A DNA stretch of 63,625 bases from JAKFEW01 sp036675505 (GTDB lineage: Bacteria > Cyanobacteriota > Sericytochromatia > S15B-MN24 > JAQBPE01): NCBI GenBank assembly GCA_036675505.1, contig JAKFEW010000091.1, forward strand, positions 1 through 63,625, read 5' to 3'. The position numbers and the translations under genes were made by a program. Shown here one piece after another: positions 1-8,583 of this stretch; within the stretch, counting starts at the first letter, position 1; each line of letters begins with the position of its first letter. Below the pieces are notes generated by a model. It did not search any database. It had not been told where the DNA came from and saw only the letters and a program-made list of their open reading frames with translations.

Positions 1-1083
1 CAGAAGGCAAGATAGCGAGTGTTCGGGACGCGTTACGCACGCCCCCAAGAGTCCGATGTTACGAGCGCCGTTGTAGTCGGCATGACCCGAGTATCCACAA
101 TGCTCACACTGGAACGATTCGCCCGCTCTCGCGCCGATGTGCAAGCATTGGTGGCAGGTTTGGGACGTGTACGCCGGGTTGATCAAAACGAGCTCCACGC
201 CATCCCGCAGCGCTTTGTACGCCAAGAAACTGCGAAGCTGGAAGAAGGACCAGCGGTGGTGCCGGTGGCGCTGGGCCTTGCGAACCTTGACCCGCTTGCG
301 AATACCCGTCAAATCCTCGAGCGACACGATCAGCGCGTGGTGCCTGGCGAACCTGATCACGCGGGCGCTGATGGTGTGGTTGATCCAGGCCATGTAGCGT
401 TGCTCCCTGCCCGACAGCCGTTTCAAGAGGCGCCTGGCCCCCTTCGTGCCCTTCGCCTGGAGAGCTGCCCGCATGGCCTGGTAGTGGTCGCGGATGGCGT
501 CGACTTCGGCCCCGCCGAATCGTTCGCCCGTGGAAAGCGTCGCCAGGTTCTTGATGCCGAGATCCACCCCCAAGACGCCTGTTGGCTCCTTGAGCGCGGG
601 GGGCATCTGATCCAAGGCGACTTGCAGGTAGTAGTCACCGTTCTTACGCTTGACCAGCTTGGCACTCGTGGGGGTCTTCCCCGCCAAAAGGCCCCGCTGG
701 TAGTTTCCGACCAAGAGCTTGAACCGTCGGGCACCGCCCAGCAAGGTCAAGCTCACGGTCCAGTCCTTCTCGCGGAAACGGAAGATGCGTTGGTCGTAAT
801 CGACGCTGGTCGGGTGGAAGGTCGAGCCCTTGTGCTTGGCTTTCATGACCGCCGCCACGCGGGCGATTGCCCGAATGGCGAGGTTGGCCGAGAGCCCGAA
901 CCGCTCACGCAGCTCGTAGTAAACGAAGGATTGGAGCTTGAGCTTGTTGGTGGTGCTGCGTTCCTCGGCTACCGCCCGCACGACGTTACAGGCACCCGCA
1001 AAGGCCCGCATGGTCGCGTCCACGACGGCGCGCAGGTCATGCGGAATTTCGATCTTGCAGCTTAGCGTCAACACCTGCTTCAC
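1..1083 (-). CDS. tnpB: TnpB RNA-guided nuclease (partial, C-terminus beyond window edge)
   Basis: The frame is open for 361 codons from a GTG at 1083 to the window edge, so only the last residues are missing. The three RuvC acidic residues are visible: D174 (GVDLGIKNLA), E256 (SLEDLTG) and D336 (HADYNGARNIG). A four-cysteine zinc finger lies between them (C310, C313, C326, C329). TnpB proteins are omega-RNA-guided DNA endonucleases that help IS200/IS605 elements persist. The protein looks catalytically intact. It is only distantly similar to the TnpB at 41314-42441 although the two elements share a left-end motif. A TAGAAT box ends 7 nt before the GTG, which suggests a leaderless transcript. 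Its omega-RNA and right end would lie beyond position 1. Confidence 0.9.
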   Translation of the reverse strand, partial: MKQVLTLSCKIEIPHDLRAVVDATMRAFAGACNVVRAVAEERSTTNKLKLQSFVYYELRERFGLSANLAIRAIARVAAVMKAKHKGSTFHPTSVDYDQRIFRFREKDWTVSLTLLGGARRFKLLVGNYQRGLLAGKTPTSAKLVKRKNGDYYLQVALDQMPPALKEPTGVLGVDLGIKNLATLSTGERFGGAEVDAIRDHYQAMRAALQAKGTKGARRLLKRLSGREQRYMAWINHTISARVIRFARHHALIVSLEDLTGIRKRVKVRKAQRHRHHRWSFFQLRSFLAYKALRDGVELVLINPAYTSQTCHQCLHIGARAGESFQCEHCGYSGHADYNGARNIGLLGACVTRPEHSLSCLL

Positions 1084-1090
1084 GGTTGGT

Positions 1091-1096
1091 ATTCTA
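1091..1096 (-). promoter_or_regulatory. -10 box of tnpB (leaderless type)
   Basis: TAGAAT on the minus strand, separated by 7 nt from the GTG start at 1083. Transcription would begin at or next to the start codon. No convincing -35 is seen. Confidence 0.5.
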
Positions 1097-1111
1097 TCGC
1101 GTGAAAGGCCA

Positions 1112-1129
1112 CAATGCAAACATATGTTC
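1112..1129 (-). repeat. Shared IS left-end motif, copy 1
   Basis: Plus-strand sequence caatgcaaacatatgttc, identical to 42684-42701. It contains the perfect 10-bp palindrome AACATATGTT. In both places it lies just upstream of the transposon genes and 5 nt from ATGAA (TTCAT on the coding strand), as expected for a left end recognised by a Y1 transposase. Confidence 0.7.
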
Positions 1130-1361
1130 TATTAATGAAACCCATAGCGAATCCGCGCGCGCCGCGCAGCCGGCAGCACCGGGCGAACGGGCTGCGGCCG
1201 CTGCGACGCCCGGTGCGCAGGCGTATGCCTTCGCCCGCTATGGCGCGGGCGCCGCGCGGCGGCGGATACGGAGATGGAGAGCGGGTTAAGGGCAGTCCAA
1301 GCTTTTCCCCGACCCGCAAGCCGCCCCCCGCGGCGGCGGACAAGCCCCGTGAAGGCCCCCC

Positions 1362-1934
1362 ATGATCAACCCCTACCGCCCGATCCCGAGCCTGCCGCCG
1401 CCACCGCCGCCGGGGCCGCTGATGGCGCCGCCCGCCGCCCTGCCGGCGCAGCAGCCGGCGCAGCCGCCGTGGCCCCAGCCCGTGCAGGCGCAGCGCTTGA
1501 ACTGGGATCCGCTCGGCGAGCTGGCCTTCTCGATCGTCGGCACGCCGATCGCGGCGCTGGTCGGCGCGGGCATCGGCTACCTGGTGGCGGGCCCTTTGGG
1601 CGCCGCGCGCGGCGCGCTGCTCGGCGCGGCCACGCCGGGATCGGTGTTCGTGGCCTACGAGCTGGTCATGAACAACCCATGGTGGGGCACGCCGCCGCAC
1701 CGCACGGGCGGGCTCGCGATCGCCGCGCTGGCCGGCTTCCCGCTGCTGTCGGCGGCCGGCTACGGCATCGGGCTGGCCGCGGCCGGCGCGGCCGGGGCGG
1801 CCTGGGGGACGTTGATCGCGGCGGCGCTGCCGGTCGCGGTGGTGATCGGTGGCGGCGCGATCGCGCGCTGGCTGCGCCCGCCCGTGTACGACCCGAATCC
1901 CGTGCCTGCGCCGACGGTGCCGCCGACGCGGTAG
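1362..1934 (+). CDS. Small Pro-rich membrane protein with glycine-zipper-like helices
   Basis: 190 residues, function unknown. The first 45 residues are Pro/Gln-rich (PPPPPPGP, PAQQPAQPP). Residues about 50-175 hold three or four hydrophobic segments rich in Gly and Ala (VGAGIGYLVAGPLGAARGALLGAA, LAAAGAAGAAWGTLIAAALPVAVVIGGG, each split by turns), a glycine-zipper pattern typical of close-packed membrane helices. A short Pro-rich tail ends the protein. No signal peptide precedes the Pro-rich region, so the N-terminus is probably cytoplasmic. The Shine-Dalgarno sequence is weak (GAAGG). The gene stands alone between the IS element and the DUF2252 gene. Confidence 0.7.
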   Translation: MINPYRPIPSLPPPPPPGPLMAPPAALPAQQPAQPPWPQPVQAQRLNWDPLGELAFSIVGTPIAALVGAGIGYLVAGPLGAARGALLGAATPGSVFVAYELVMNNPWWGTPPHRTGGLAIAALAGFPLLSAAGYGIGLAAAGAAGAAWGTLIAAALPVAVVIGGGAIARWLRPPVYDPNPVPAPTVPPTR

Positions 1935-2035
1935 GCGAGGGTGAATATTTAACGCACCTTAGGGCTGGCATAAGAATCCCGCGCCGTGGGCGGGCCCATA
2001 AGCTATGCAGAAGCTGTTAAGAAGGTGCCCGCCCC

Positions 2036-3433
2036 ATGGCTCTCGTCTCCTACGGTGCCCAACTCCTCCGCGAGCTGCTCCCCGCAGCCCGCAAGGGCGT
2101 TGCGCGCGGGGCCGGCGCCGGCGCCGACAGGAAGGTCGCGAGCGTCATCGCGAAGGACGTCGCGGCCTTCGACGCCCAGATCATCGCGGGCCTCTCGCGG
2201 CGCGACGCGGTGGCCTTCATCGCCGCCTTCGACGCGGCCCTGCGCAAGAGCCACCCCGAGGCGCTCGCGCGCAAGTACGAGAACATGGCCAAGAGCCCGC
2301 GCCGCTTCCTGACCGGCCAGCCCGGCCTGATGTCGCACGACATGCGCGACATGGCGAAGAACCTCGGCGCCGACACCGTCCTGCAGGGCGACCTCCATCT
2401 CCACAACTTCGGCACCGTGGTGAAGCAGAACGGCAAGCTCAAGGTCCGGCCGATCGACTTCGACGAGGCCACGCTCGGCCCGGCGGCCTTCGACGTGAAC
2501 CGCCTCGCGACCCACGTGGTGCTGACCGGCCGCGAGAACGAGCTGGGCGGCAAGCGCACGCGCAAGCTGGTCGAGGAGCTCGGCACGAGCTACTACGACA
2601 CGATGGCCGCGCTCGCCAAGGGCAAGCAGGTCAAGCTGAAGTCGCCCGCGGCGCTCGACGAGCTGGTCAAGGACGCCGCCGACCGCGACGCGAAGGCCTG
2701 GATCGAGCGCCGCGCGCCGAAGAAGAAGGGCGTGCGCCTGCTCGAGCGCGACGCGGATCGCCAGGACGTGAGCCCCAAGCAGCTCCAGGCGCTCGCGAAG
2801 GCCTTCGCGGGCTACCGCCAGGGCCTGCCGCCCGCGACCGCCAAGCAGCTCGCCGGCTACAGCGTGACCGACGCGGTGGCCATGCTCTCCGGCACCGGCA
2901 GCATCGGGCGGCCGCGCTTCCGCGTGCTGCTCGAGGGCGCGCAGGGCAGCGAGCCGATCATCTTGCAGCTCAAGGCCCAGGAGCGAGCGGCGCTCGAGCG
3001 CATCGCGCCGACCGGCCGGCGCTTCAGCTCGCCCGGCCAGCGCGGGCTCGCGATCGGCGACGTGCTCGACGGCGGGCTCGACGGCTTCCGCGGCGTGGCG
3101 AAGACGCCGGGTGGGCCTGAGTTCCTGGTGGAGCGCGTGCGCGCCTCGGACGCGACGCTGCACGTCGAGGAGCTCGCAGACAAGCACACCTTCGAGGAGG
3201 TGCTCGGCTTCTACGCCGGCCAGACCGCGAAGGCCCACGCGCGCGGCGCCGAGGTCGGCCTCGCGGGCGCGCAGCAGATCCTGCAGACGCTCGGGCCGAA
3301 GGACGAGTTCGTGTCGTCGCTGGTGGCCTTCGCGCACACCTACGCCGACCAGGTGGAGCGCGACCACCAGCTCTTCAAGCGGGCGCTGAAGCGCGACCCG
3401 CTGCTCGCGCGGGTGGGCGCCAGCCGGCCGTGA
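2036..3433 (+). CDS. DUF2252 family protein (kinase-like fold)
   Basis: 465 residues with the DUF2252 hallmarks: a KYENMAKSPRRFLTGQP block near residue 82, LQGDLHLHNFGT near 121, and PIDFDEATLGPAAFDVNRLA near 138. DUF2252 proteins resemble aminoglycoside-phosphotransferase/kinase folds, with GDxHxxNFG as the catalytic-loop equivalent and DFDE as the metal site, but their biochemical role is not settled. The start has a good ribosome binding site (AGAAGGTG). The preceding 100 bp contain AT-richer sequence (TTTAAC near 1949, CATAAG at 1970-1975) that may be a promoter. It is followed 34 nt later by the MMPL transporter on the same strand, so the two may be cotranscribed. Confidence 0.88.
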   Translation: MALVSYGAQLLRELLPAARKGVARGAGAGADRKVASVIAKDVAAFDAQIIAGLSRRDAVAFIAAFDAALRKSHPEALARKYENMAKSPRRFLTGQPGLMSHDMRDMAKNLGADTVLQGDLHLHNFGTVVKQNGKLKVRPIDFDEATLGPAAFDVNRLATHVVLTGRENELGGKRTRKLVEELGTSYYDTMAALAKGKQVKLKSPAALDELVKDAADRDAKAWIERRAPKKKGVRLLERDADRQDVSPKQLQALAKAFAGYRQGLPPATAKQLAGYSVTDAVAMLSGTGSIGRPRFRVLLEGAQGSEPIILQLKAQERAALERIAPTGRRFSSPGQRGLAIGDVLDGGLDGFRGVAKTPGGPEFLVERVRASDATLHVEELADKHTFEEVLGFYAGQTAKAHARGAEVGLAGAQQILQTLGPKDEFVSSLVAFAHTYADQVERDHQLFKRALKRDPLLARVGASRP

Positions 3434-3467
3434 GACCGCCACTCCCCATCCTGGGGCGGGGAACTGC

Positions 3468-5759
3468 ATGACACCTGCCGCGGCCTTCGACGCGCTCGCG
3501 CGGGCGATCTTCCGCCAGCGCTGGCCGGTGCTGGTCGGCTGCGTGGCGATCGCCCTGCTCGGCGCCTGGGCCGGGCTCGGCGTCGAGCGCAAGCTCTACG
3601 GCAGCACCGCCGAGATCGCGGGGGCGCCCTCGCAGCGGGTGGCCGAGGCGCTGCGCAGCGAGTTCCAGGCGCCCTTCGGCCCGCTCATGGTGGTGACGTT
3701 CCAGGCCAAGAAGCTGACGGTCGACGACCCGGGCTTCCGCCGGGCCCTCGACGCCACCGCCCAGGCCCTGCGTGAGAGCACCGTGGTCAAGCGCGTGGTC
3801 AGCCCCGCGGGCAGCCGCGATCGCCGCCTGCGCTCGGCCGACGGCCACACCGCCGCGATCCTGGTCGGCCTCGCGAGCCCGAGCGCCCAGGAGGCCGAGC
3901 GCGCGACGCCGGCCATCCGCGCCGCGATCCGGGCCCCCGCCGAAACGCTGAAACAGGCCGACCCGACCGCGAGCTACGCGGTCACCGGCGCGGGGCCCCT
4001 CGCCTACGACCTCGCGCGCTACGGCGCCGAGGACGGCGCGCGCGCCGAGGGGCGCGTGCTGCCCGTGACGCTCGGCATCCTGCTGCTGGCCTTCGGCGCG
4101 CTCACGGCGGCCGCCATCCCGCTGGTCATGGGCGTGCTCGCGACCGCCGCCGCCATGGGCCTGATCGCGCTGGTGGCGAGCCACTGGCCGCTCGCGATCG
4201 TGGTCCAGAACGTCGCCACCATGCTCGGCCTGGCCGTGGGCATCGACTACGCCCTGCTCGTGATCGGCCGCTTCCGCGAGGCGCTCGGCCGCGGCGCGGG
4301 CACCGAAGACGCGCTGGCCGAGAGCATGCGCACGGCCGGCGTGGCGGTGGCGGGCTCCGGGCTCACGGTCATGATCGGGCTCGCGGGGCTCATCTTCACG
4401 CCCTCGCTCAACACCCGCTCGATCGGCGTGGGCGGCGCGCTGGTGCTCGCGGCCGGCGTGCTGATGGCGCTCACGCTGCTGCCGGCGCTGCTCGCGATCC
4501 TCGGCCCGAGCATCGACGCGCCGGCGCTCATCCGCCTGCGCCTGCGCGGCCTCGACGCCGGGCGGCGCTGGGGCGGCTGGGCGGGCTGGGTCTGCCAGCA
4601 CGCGAAGCCCCTGGCCGCGGCCGGGCTGCTGCTGCTCGCGCTCGCGGCGGCGCCGATCGCCACCCTGCGCACCGACTACGGCGCGAGCAGCCTGCTGCCG
4701 CGCTACGAGCTCGAGTTCCAGCGCGGGCTCGACATGCTCGCGTCGCTCGGCCGCAAGAACGCCTACGCGCCGATCGACCTGCTCGTGACCGCGGACACAG
4801 GCGCGATCCTGCAGCCCGGCTCGCTCGACGCCCAGGCCACGCTCTACACCCCCGGCAACCTCGACGGGCTGCTCGCGCTCTCGCGCAGGCTCCGCGAGGA
4901 CCCGCGCGTGCTCGAGGTGCTGAGCCCGGTCGACCTGCGGCCGGGGCTGCCGGCCGATCACTACCGCAGGCTCTACAGGCACTGGCGCGGCGCGCGCAGG
5001 CTCGCGCCCGACCGCTTCGACGCCTTCGTCAGCCGCGACGGCAAGCGCGCGCTCGTGCAGGTGATCGCGGTGGACGACCTGCGCTTCGAGGCGATCCAGG
5101 TGCTCGCGCGCGACCTCGCCGAGGCGCCACAGCCAGCTGGCCTGCAGGTGGTGGTGGGCGGCCAGGCGGCGCTCTACAACGACACCCACCAGGCGGTCGT
5201 GGCCTCGGCGCCCGGCCTTTTCGCGTTCGTGATCGGCGCGACCTTCCTCACGCTCGCCTTGATCTACCGCAGCCTGCTCGTGCCGCTCAAGGCGACCCTG
5301 CTCAATCTGCTCAGCGTGGGCGCGGGCGTGGGCGCGCTGGTCGTCTTGTTCCAGTGGGGCTGGGGCATGGGCCTGCTCGGGCTGCAGGAGCCCACCGGCG
5401 GCCTGCCGCCCGCGATCCTCGCGACGATCTTCTGCATCGTCTTCGGCCTCTCGATGGACTACGAGGTCTTCTTGATCAGCCGGATCAAGGAGGCCTACGA
5501 CGCGACCGGCGACAACGCGCTCGCCACCGAAGAGGGCCTGGCCGCGACCGGCGGCGTGATCACGGCCGCCGCCTTGATCATGGCCACGGTGTTCGCGGGC
5601 TTCGCCGGCATGAAGCTCGTGATGGTGCAGATGCTGGGCGTCGGGCTCGCGGTCGCCGTGCTGGTCGACGCGACGGTCGTGCGCGTCTTGCTGGCACCCG
5701 CGCTCATGCGCCTGGCCGGCGACTGGAACTGGTGGCCGGGTCACAGGCCAAGGCCGTAG
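3468..5759 (+). CDS. MMPL-type RND transporter
   Basis: 763 residues. This is the usual MmpL/RND layout in which two homologous halves each have one N-terminal helix, a large extracytoplasmic loop and five to six further helices. The paired GxxxDY proton-relay motifs are present (AVGIDYALLVIGRFREA near residue 262 and GLSMDYEVFLISRIKEA near 662). Family members export lipids or hydrophobic compounds across the inner membrane. The substrate cannot be inferred here. The HDO/FeeM operon that may make an acylated small molecule begins 57 nt downstream, so an export role for that product is possible but unproven. Confidence 0.92.
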   Translation: MTPAAAFDALARAIFRQRWPVLVGCVAIALLGAWAGLGVERKLYGSTAEIAGAPSQRVAEALRSEFQAPFGPLMVVTFQAKKLTVDDPGFRRALDATAQALRESTVVKRVVSPAGSRDRRLRSADGHTAAILVGLASPSAQEAERATPAIRAAIRAPAETLKQADPTASYAVTGAGPLAYDLARYGAEDGARAEGRVLPVTLGILLLAFGALTAAAIPLVMGVLATAAAMGLIALVASHWPLAIVVQNVATMLGLAVGIDYALLVIGRFREALGRGAGTEDALAESMRTAGVAVAGSGLTVMIGLAGLIFTPSLNTRSIGVGGALVLAAGVLMALTLLPALLAILGPSIDAPALIRLRLRGLDAGRRWGGWAGWVCQHAKPLAAAGLLLLALAAAPIATLRTDYGASSLLPRYELEFQRGLDMLASLGRKNAYAPIDLLVTADTGAILQPGSLDAQATLYTPGNLDGLLALSRRLREDPRVLEVLSPVDLRPGLPADHYRRLYRHWRGARRLAPDRFDAFVSRDGKRALVQVIAVDDLRFEAIQVLARDLAEAPQPAGLQVVVGGQAALYNDTHQAVVASAPGLFAFVIGATFLTLALIYRSLLVPLKATLLNLLSVGAGVGALVVLFQWGWGMGLLGLQEPTGGLPPAILATIFCIVFGLSMDYEVFLISRIKEAYDATGDNALATEEGLAATGGVITAAALIMATVFAGFAGMKLVMVQMLGVGLAVAVLVDATVVRVLLAPALMRLAGDWNWWPGHRPRP

Positions 5760-5816
5760 AACACCCGGGGGAGCGGGTACAAACTACGGAAGAAGTGAAA
5801 AGAGAGGATTCCTGGC

Positions 5817-6515
5817 ATGACCCCCCCCACCGCCACGCCGACCGCCACCACCACCGCCGAGCGCATCGCGCACCTCGACGCCGTCTGCGACGAGGTCTGG
5901 GCGCGCATCAAGGCCACGCGCTACTACGCGGCGTTGATGAAGGGCCAGGTCACGCCGGGGATCCTGCACCGCTACCTGGCCGAGACGTACTTCTACGTGC
6001 GCGAGAACGCGAAGAACCAGGCGGCGATCGTGCTGCGGCTCGACGACAGCCAGGCGGACTACGCGAAGTACTGCCTCAAGCACGCGCTCGAGGAGAACGG
6101 CCACGAGCAGATGTGCCTGCACGACCTGCGCACCACCGGCTTCGACCTGCAGCGCCTGGAAGGCCTGCGCCCGCTGCCCGCCACCGCGGGCTTCATCGCC
6201 TTCCTCTACCACTGGGCCGACCACCAAAACCCGATCGGCCGGCTCGGCTACTCGTACTGGGCCGAGGGCGCGCACGGCTACCTGCAGGAGGGCATGGCGA
6301 AGGTCAAGACGCTCTTCGGCCTGAACGACAACCAGATGACCTTCTTCGTGGCCCACGCCGCGATCGACGAGAAGCACTTCAAGGAAGTCAAAGACGCGCT
6401 CACCGCGTTCTGCAAGACCGAGCAGGACTGGGCCGACGTGGCCTACTGCATCCGCGTGACCGGCGCGCTGACCGCCCACATGCTCGACGAGATCCTGGAG
6501 AATCCGCTTGATTGA
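5817..6515 (+). CDS. Haem-oxygenase-like diiron oxidase/oxygenase (HDO/TenA-like fold)
   Basis: 232 residues, all-helical, of the iron-containing redox enzyme family. Candidate ligands fit the HDO pattern: E93 and H96 (EENGHEQ), E150 (WAEGAH), then H180, D184 and H187 (HAAIDEKHF). The H-x3-D-x2-H spacing is that of known HDO enzymes such as CADD. Relatives oxidise fatty acids, amino acids or arginine derivatives, or act as self-sacrificing pABA synthases, so the reaction cannot be named. The start follows a GAGAGG ribosome site. The stop overlaps the start of the FeeM-like acyltransferase by 8 nt, which indicates translational coupling and a shared pathway. Confidence 0.8.
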   Translation: MTPPTATPTATTTAERIAHLDAVCDEVWARIKATRYYAALMKGQVTPGILHRYLAETYFYVRENAKNQAAIVLRLDDSQADYAKYCLKHALEENGHEQMCLHDLRTTGFDLQRLEGLRPLPATAGFIAFLYHWADHQNPIGRLGYSYWAEGAHGYLQEGMAKVKTLFGLNDNQMTFFVAHAAIDEKHFKEVKDALTAFCKTEQDWADVAYCIRVTGALTAHMLDEILENPLD

Positions 6516-7167
6516 CCGCACCGGGCAAGTCGGCCAGCACCGCAGGCCCACCCCCCGCCCGCGCCTCGACCCCGAGCGCCAGCTCGTCAGGGACGAGGCG
6601 GCGCGCCTCTACGCGGGCCAGGCCCTGCGCTGGGGCCTGATCTGCGAGGTCGTGGGCTGGGCCGACGCCGGCGATCAGATCACCGCGCTGCGCGAGCGGG
6701 TCTACCGCGAGAAGCTGCCGCACATGATCGCGGGCGGCGCGCCCACCGACGAGCTCGACCCGCGCGCGCACCACTTCGTGGCCCGCCGCGACGGCGTGAT
6801 CGTGGCGGCCATGCGCCTGCTGCCGCTGCCCTTCGAGGCCGAGGCGCTCTTCCCCGACGTGCGGCGCCACCTGCGCGCGGGCACGGCCTACGTCGAGATC
6901 GGCCGCATGGTCGTGGCGCCCGGCACCGGCGAGGTGGGTGCTTCCCGCCTGCTCTCGCTCTTCGGCCTGGTGTGGGGGCTCACGCATACCGACTACGACG
7001 GGCTGGTGGCCTACGCGCGCGAGCGCACCGTGAACCACTTCCGCATGCTCGGCCTCGAGGTCGTGGATCGGCTGGAGGGGGTCGAGGGCAAGGCGGCGCA
7101 GCCCTACGTGCTGATGATCGCGCACCGCGAGAACACGCTGCGTCACCTCGGCTCGCTCGGGCTCTAG
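6508..7167 (+). CDS. FeeM/LuxI-like GNAT N-acyltransferase
   Basis: 219 residues. The central region (EVVGWADAGDQITALRERVY near residues 47-70, HHFVARRDGVIVAAMRLLP near 89, YVEIGRMVVAP near 131) matches N-acyl amino acid synthases and autoinducer-synthase-like GNAT proteins: an RxxVY block, a D-G turn, and an E-I-G-R-M-x-V strand. Such enzymes transfer an acyl chain from acyl-ACP to an amine, giving N-acyl amino acids or lactone signals. The TTG start overlaps the HDO stop, with GGAG 7 nt upstream. The pair is likely to make and then oxidise an acylated metabolite, but the order of reactions is unknown. Confidence 0.72.
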   Translation: MIDRTGQVGQHRRPTPRPRLDPERQLVRDEAARLYAGQALRWGLICEVVGWADAGDQITALRERVYREKLPHMIAGGAPTDELDPRAHHFVARRDGVIVAAMRLLPLPFEAEALFPDVRRHLRAGTAYVEIGRMVVAPGTGEVGASRLLSLFGLVWGLTHTDYDGLVAYARERTVNHFRMLGLEVVDRLEGVEGKAAQPYVLMIAHRENTLRHLGSLGL

Positions 7168-7303
7168 CCAGCGGCCTCGGGCTGGATTTAGCCGTAAATT
7201 CAAGTTTCGTTCAGGAGATGTTAACCGGGTTGCGGCGGCTGCGGGCCGATAACTTCCAGGTCGGCCGGCGCGCTCGCCCGGCTACCGCCAGAAGGAACGC
7301 CCG

Positions 7304-8551
7304 ATGCCCTCGCCCCTGAGCAACCTCTTCAAGCCCGTCGTCGAGAACCTGTTCCGCCGCGGCGAGAAGGCCACGACGCGCGAGGCCGCAGCCGTCGCCA
7401 CCAAGGAAGTGGCGGCCAAGGTGCTCGGCGCCGACGCGCGCGTGGTCTCCAAGGAGGCCGTGAGCAAGCTGGCCGGCAAGGACGTGATCAAGGCCGCCGC
7501 GAAGGGCGCGGGCAAGGAGCTGCCCGAAGTCGCGATCAAGCAGAAGCTCGCGCTGGTGCACGCCGATCGCTTCCCGATCGAGGCGCCGCGCCTCAGCCCG
7601 AACAACCAGGTCGTCGCCTACGGCACCGCCCAGGAGCATTGGCTGCCCGAGTGGTTCCGCAAGCTGATCCGCCTGCCCCAGGACCAGAAGCCCGAGACCC
7701 TGCGCCTCTTCGTGCAGGCCACCGAGGGCGGCGAGCCGAAGCAGGTGGCCGGCCGGACCTTCAAGAACGCGGTCCAGCCCACCTTCACGCGCGACGGCGA
7801 GCACGTGATCTTCGCCGAGCAGAAGCACCTGCCGTTCGGCTCCGGCGAGCGCCTCCAGGAGATGCGCCTGCGCAAGGCGAACCTCAAGACCGGCGCCGTC
7901 GAGACGCTCTACAGCGGCCACCCGACCCTGCTGCACCCGCAGGTCAGCCCGGACGGCAAGCACATAGTGGCCTACTCGCGCACCCCCGGCCACGAGGGCA
8001 TCTACCTGCTCGACGCCGCCGACCCCAAGAAGGCGCCGCTGCGCCTGACCGCCGTCGAGGACAAGCACCCGATCTTCACGGCCGACGGCAAGAAGATCGT
8101 CTTCCACAACCAGACCGGCGGCGCGCTCAAGCCGGGCCAGACCGAGGGCGAGAAGGCCTTCATCGGCCTGATCGACCTCACCGACCCGCGCGCGCCCAAG
8201 CGCACGATGGTCGACGCGATCGGCTCCGAGACCTACCACAAGCACCCGGCGCCGATCCCGAACACGGACCTGGTGATCTACCACGCCAAGAACCCCGGCG
8301 AGAAGGCGCACCTGGAGATCGTGGACACGCTGACCGGCGAGCGCGCCAGGCTCTCGCTGGACGGCCTGTCGCCGGCCGGCGCCAAGCTCAAGGACTTCAA
8401 GCACCCGGCGGTGTCGGACGACGGCAAGAAGCTGCTGGTGCTCGGCCGGCCCAAGAAGGCCGAGGAAGGCGCCAAGGAGGATTACGCGCTGTTCGTGCTC
8501 GACGGCGTCGACCAGATCGTGGCGGCCTTCAAGGCGGCCTTCAAGCAGTAA
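7304..8551 (+). CDS. Cytoplasmic TolB/PD40-type beta-propeller protein
   Basis: 415 residues. Residues about 1-80 are Ala/Lys-rich and helical. Residues about 90-400 contain repeated PD40-like blades with the SPDGK turn (RLSPNNQVVAYG, FTRDGEHVIFAE, VSPDGKHIVAYS, FTADGKKIVFHN, VSDDGKKLLVLG). No signal peptide is present, unlike TolB itself, so it is probably cytoplasmic or exported by another route. The ribosome site is AAGGAACG. The AT-richer 130 bp upstream separate it from the acyltransferase gene and may hold a promoter (TAAATTCAAG near 7193). Confidence 0.75.
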   Translation: MPSPLSNLFKPVVENLFRRGEKATTREAAAVATKEVAAKVLGADARVVSKEAVSKLAGKDVIKAAAKGAGKELPEVAIKQKLALVHADRFPIEAPRLSPNNQVVAYGTAQEHWLPEWFRKLIRLPQDQKPETLRLFVQATEGGEPKQVAGRTFKNAVQPTFTRDGEHVIFAEQKHLPFGSGERLQEMRLRKANLKTGAVETLYSGHPTLLHPQVSPDGKHIVAYSRTPGHEGIYLLDAADPKKAPLRLTAVEDKHPIFTADGKKIVFHNQTGGALKPGQTEGEKAFIGLIDLTDPRAPKRTMVDAIGSETYHKHPAPIPNTDLVIYHAKNPGEKAHLEIVDTLTGERARLSLDGLSPAGAKLKDFKHPAVSDDGKKLLVLGRPKKAEEGAKEDYALFVLDGVDQIVAAFKAAFKQ

Positions 8552-8583
8552 GCGATGGCCTCGCAGGCCCTGGTCGCCTGGCC

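Larger units (their letters stand above)
1..1134 (-). mobile_element. IS200/IS605-type element (IS1341-like), left-end part
   Basis: The element carries a TnpB gene on the minus strand and no tnpA in view. Its right end lies outside the window. The left boundary is placed just inside a TTCAT (minus strand, plus-strand 1135-1139), because the second element in this window has the same TTCAT, a 5-nt spacer and then the same 18-bp motif. By analogy with the family, TTCAT is probably the insertion and TnpB target-adjacent sequence, and the 18-bp motif belongs to the left end. The boundary is inferred from this two-copy comparison only. Confidence 0.7.

Noticed and set aside
19..1065. 348-codon plus-strand open frame at the window start
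   Set aside because: It is the mirror of the tnpB gene, whose RuvC and zinc motifs are plain on the minus strand.
1233..1250. Small hairpin GCCCGC/GCGGGC
   Set aside because: 6-bp stem in GC-rich DNA without a T-run or adjacent gene end; expected by chance. The rest of 1084-1361 holds only the IS end and no other signal.
3375..5744. 789-codon minus-strand open frame opposite the MMPL gene
   Set aside because: Arg/Gln/His/Glu-rich mirror frame; the plus strand encodes a clear transporter.
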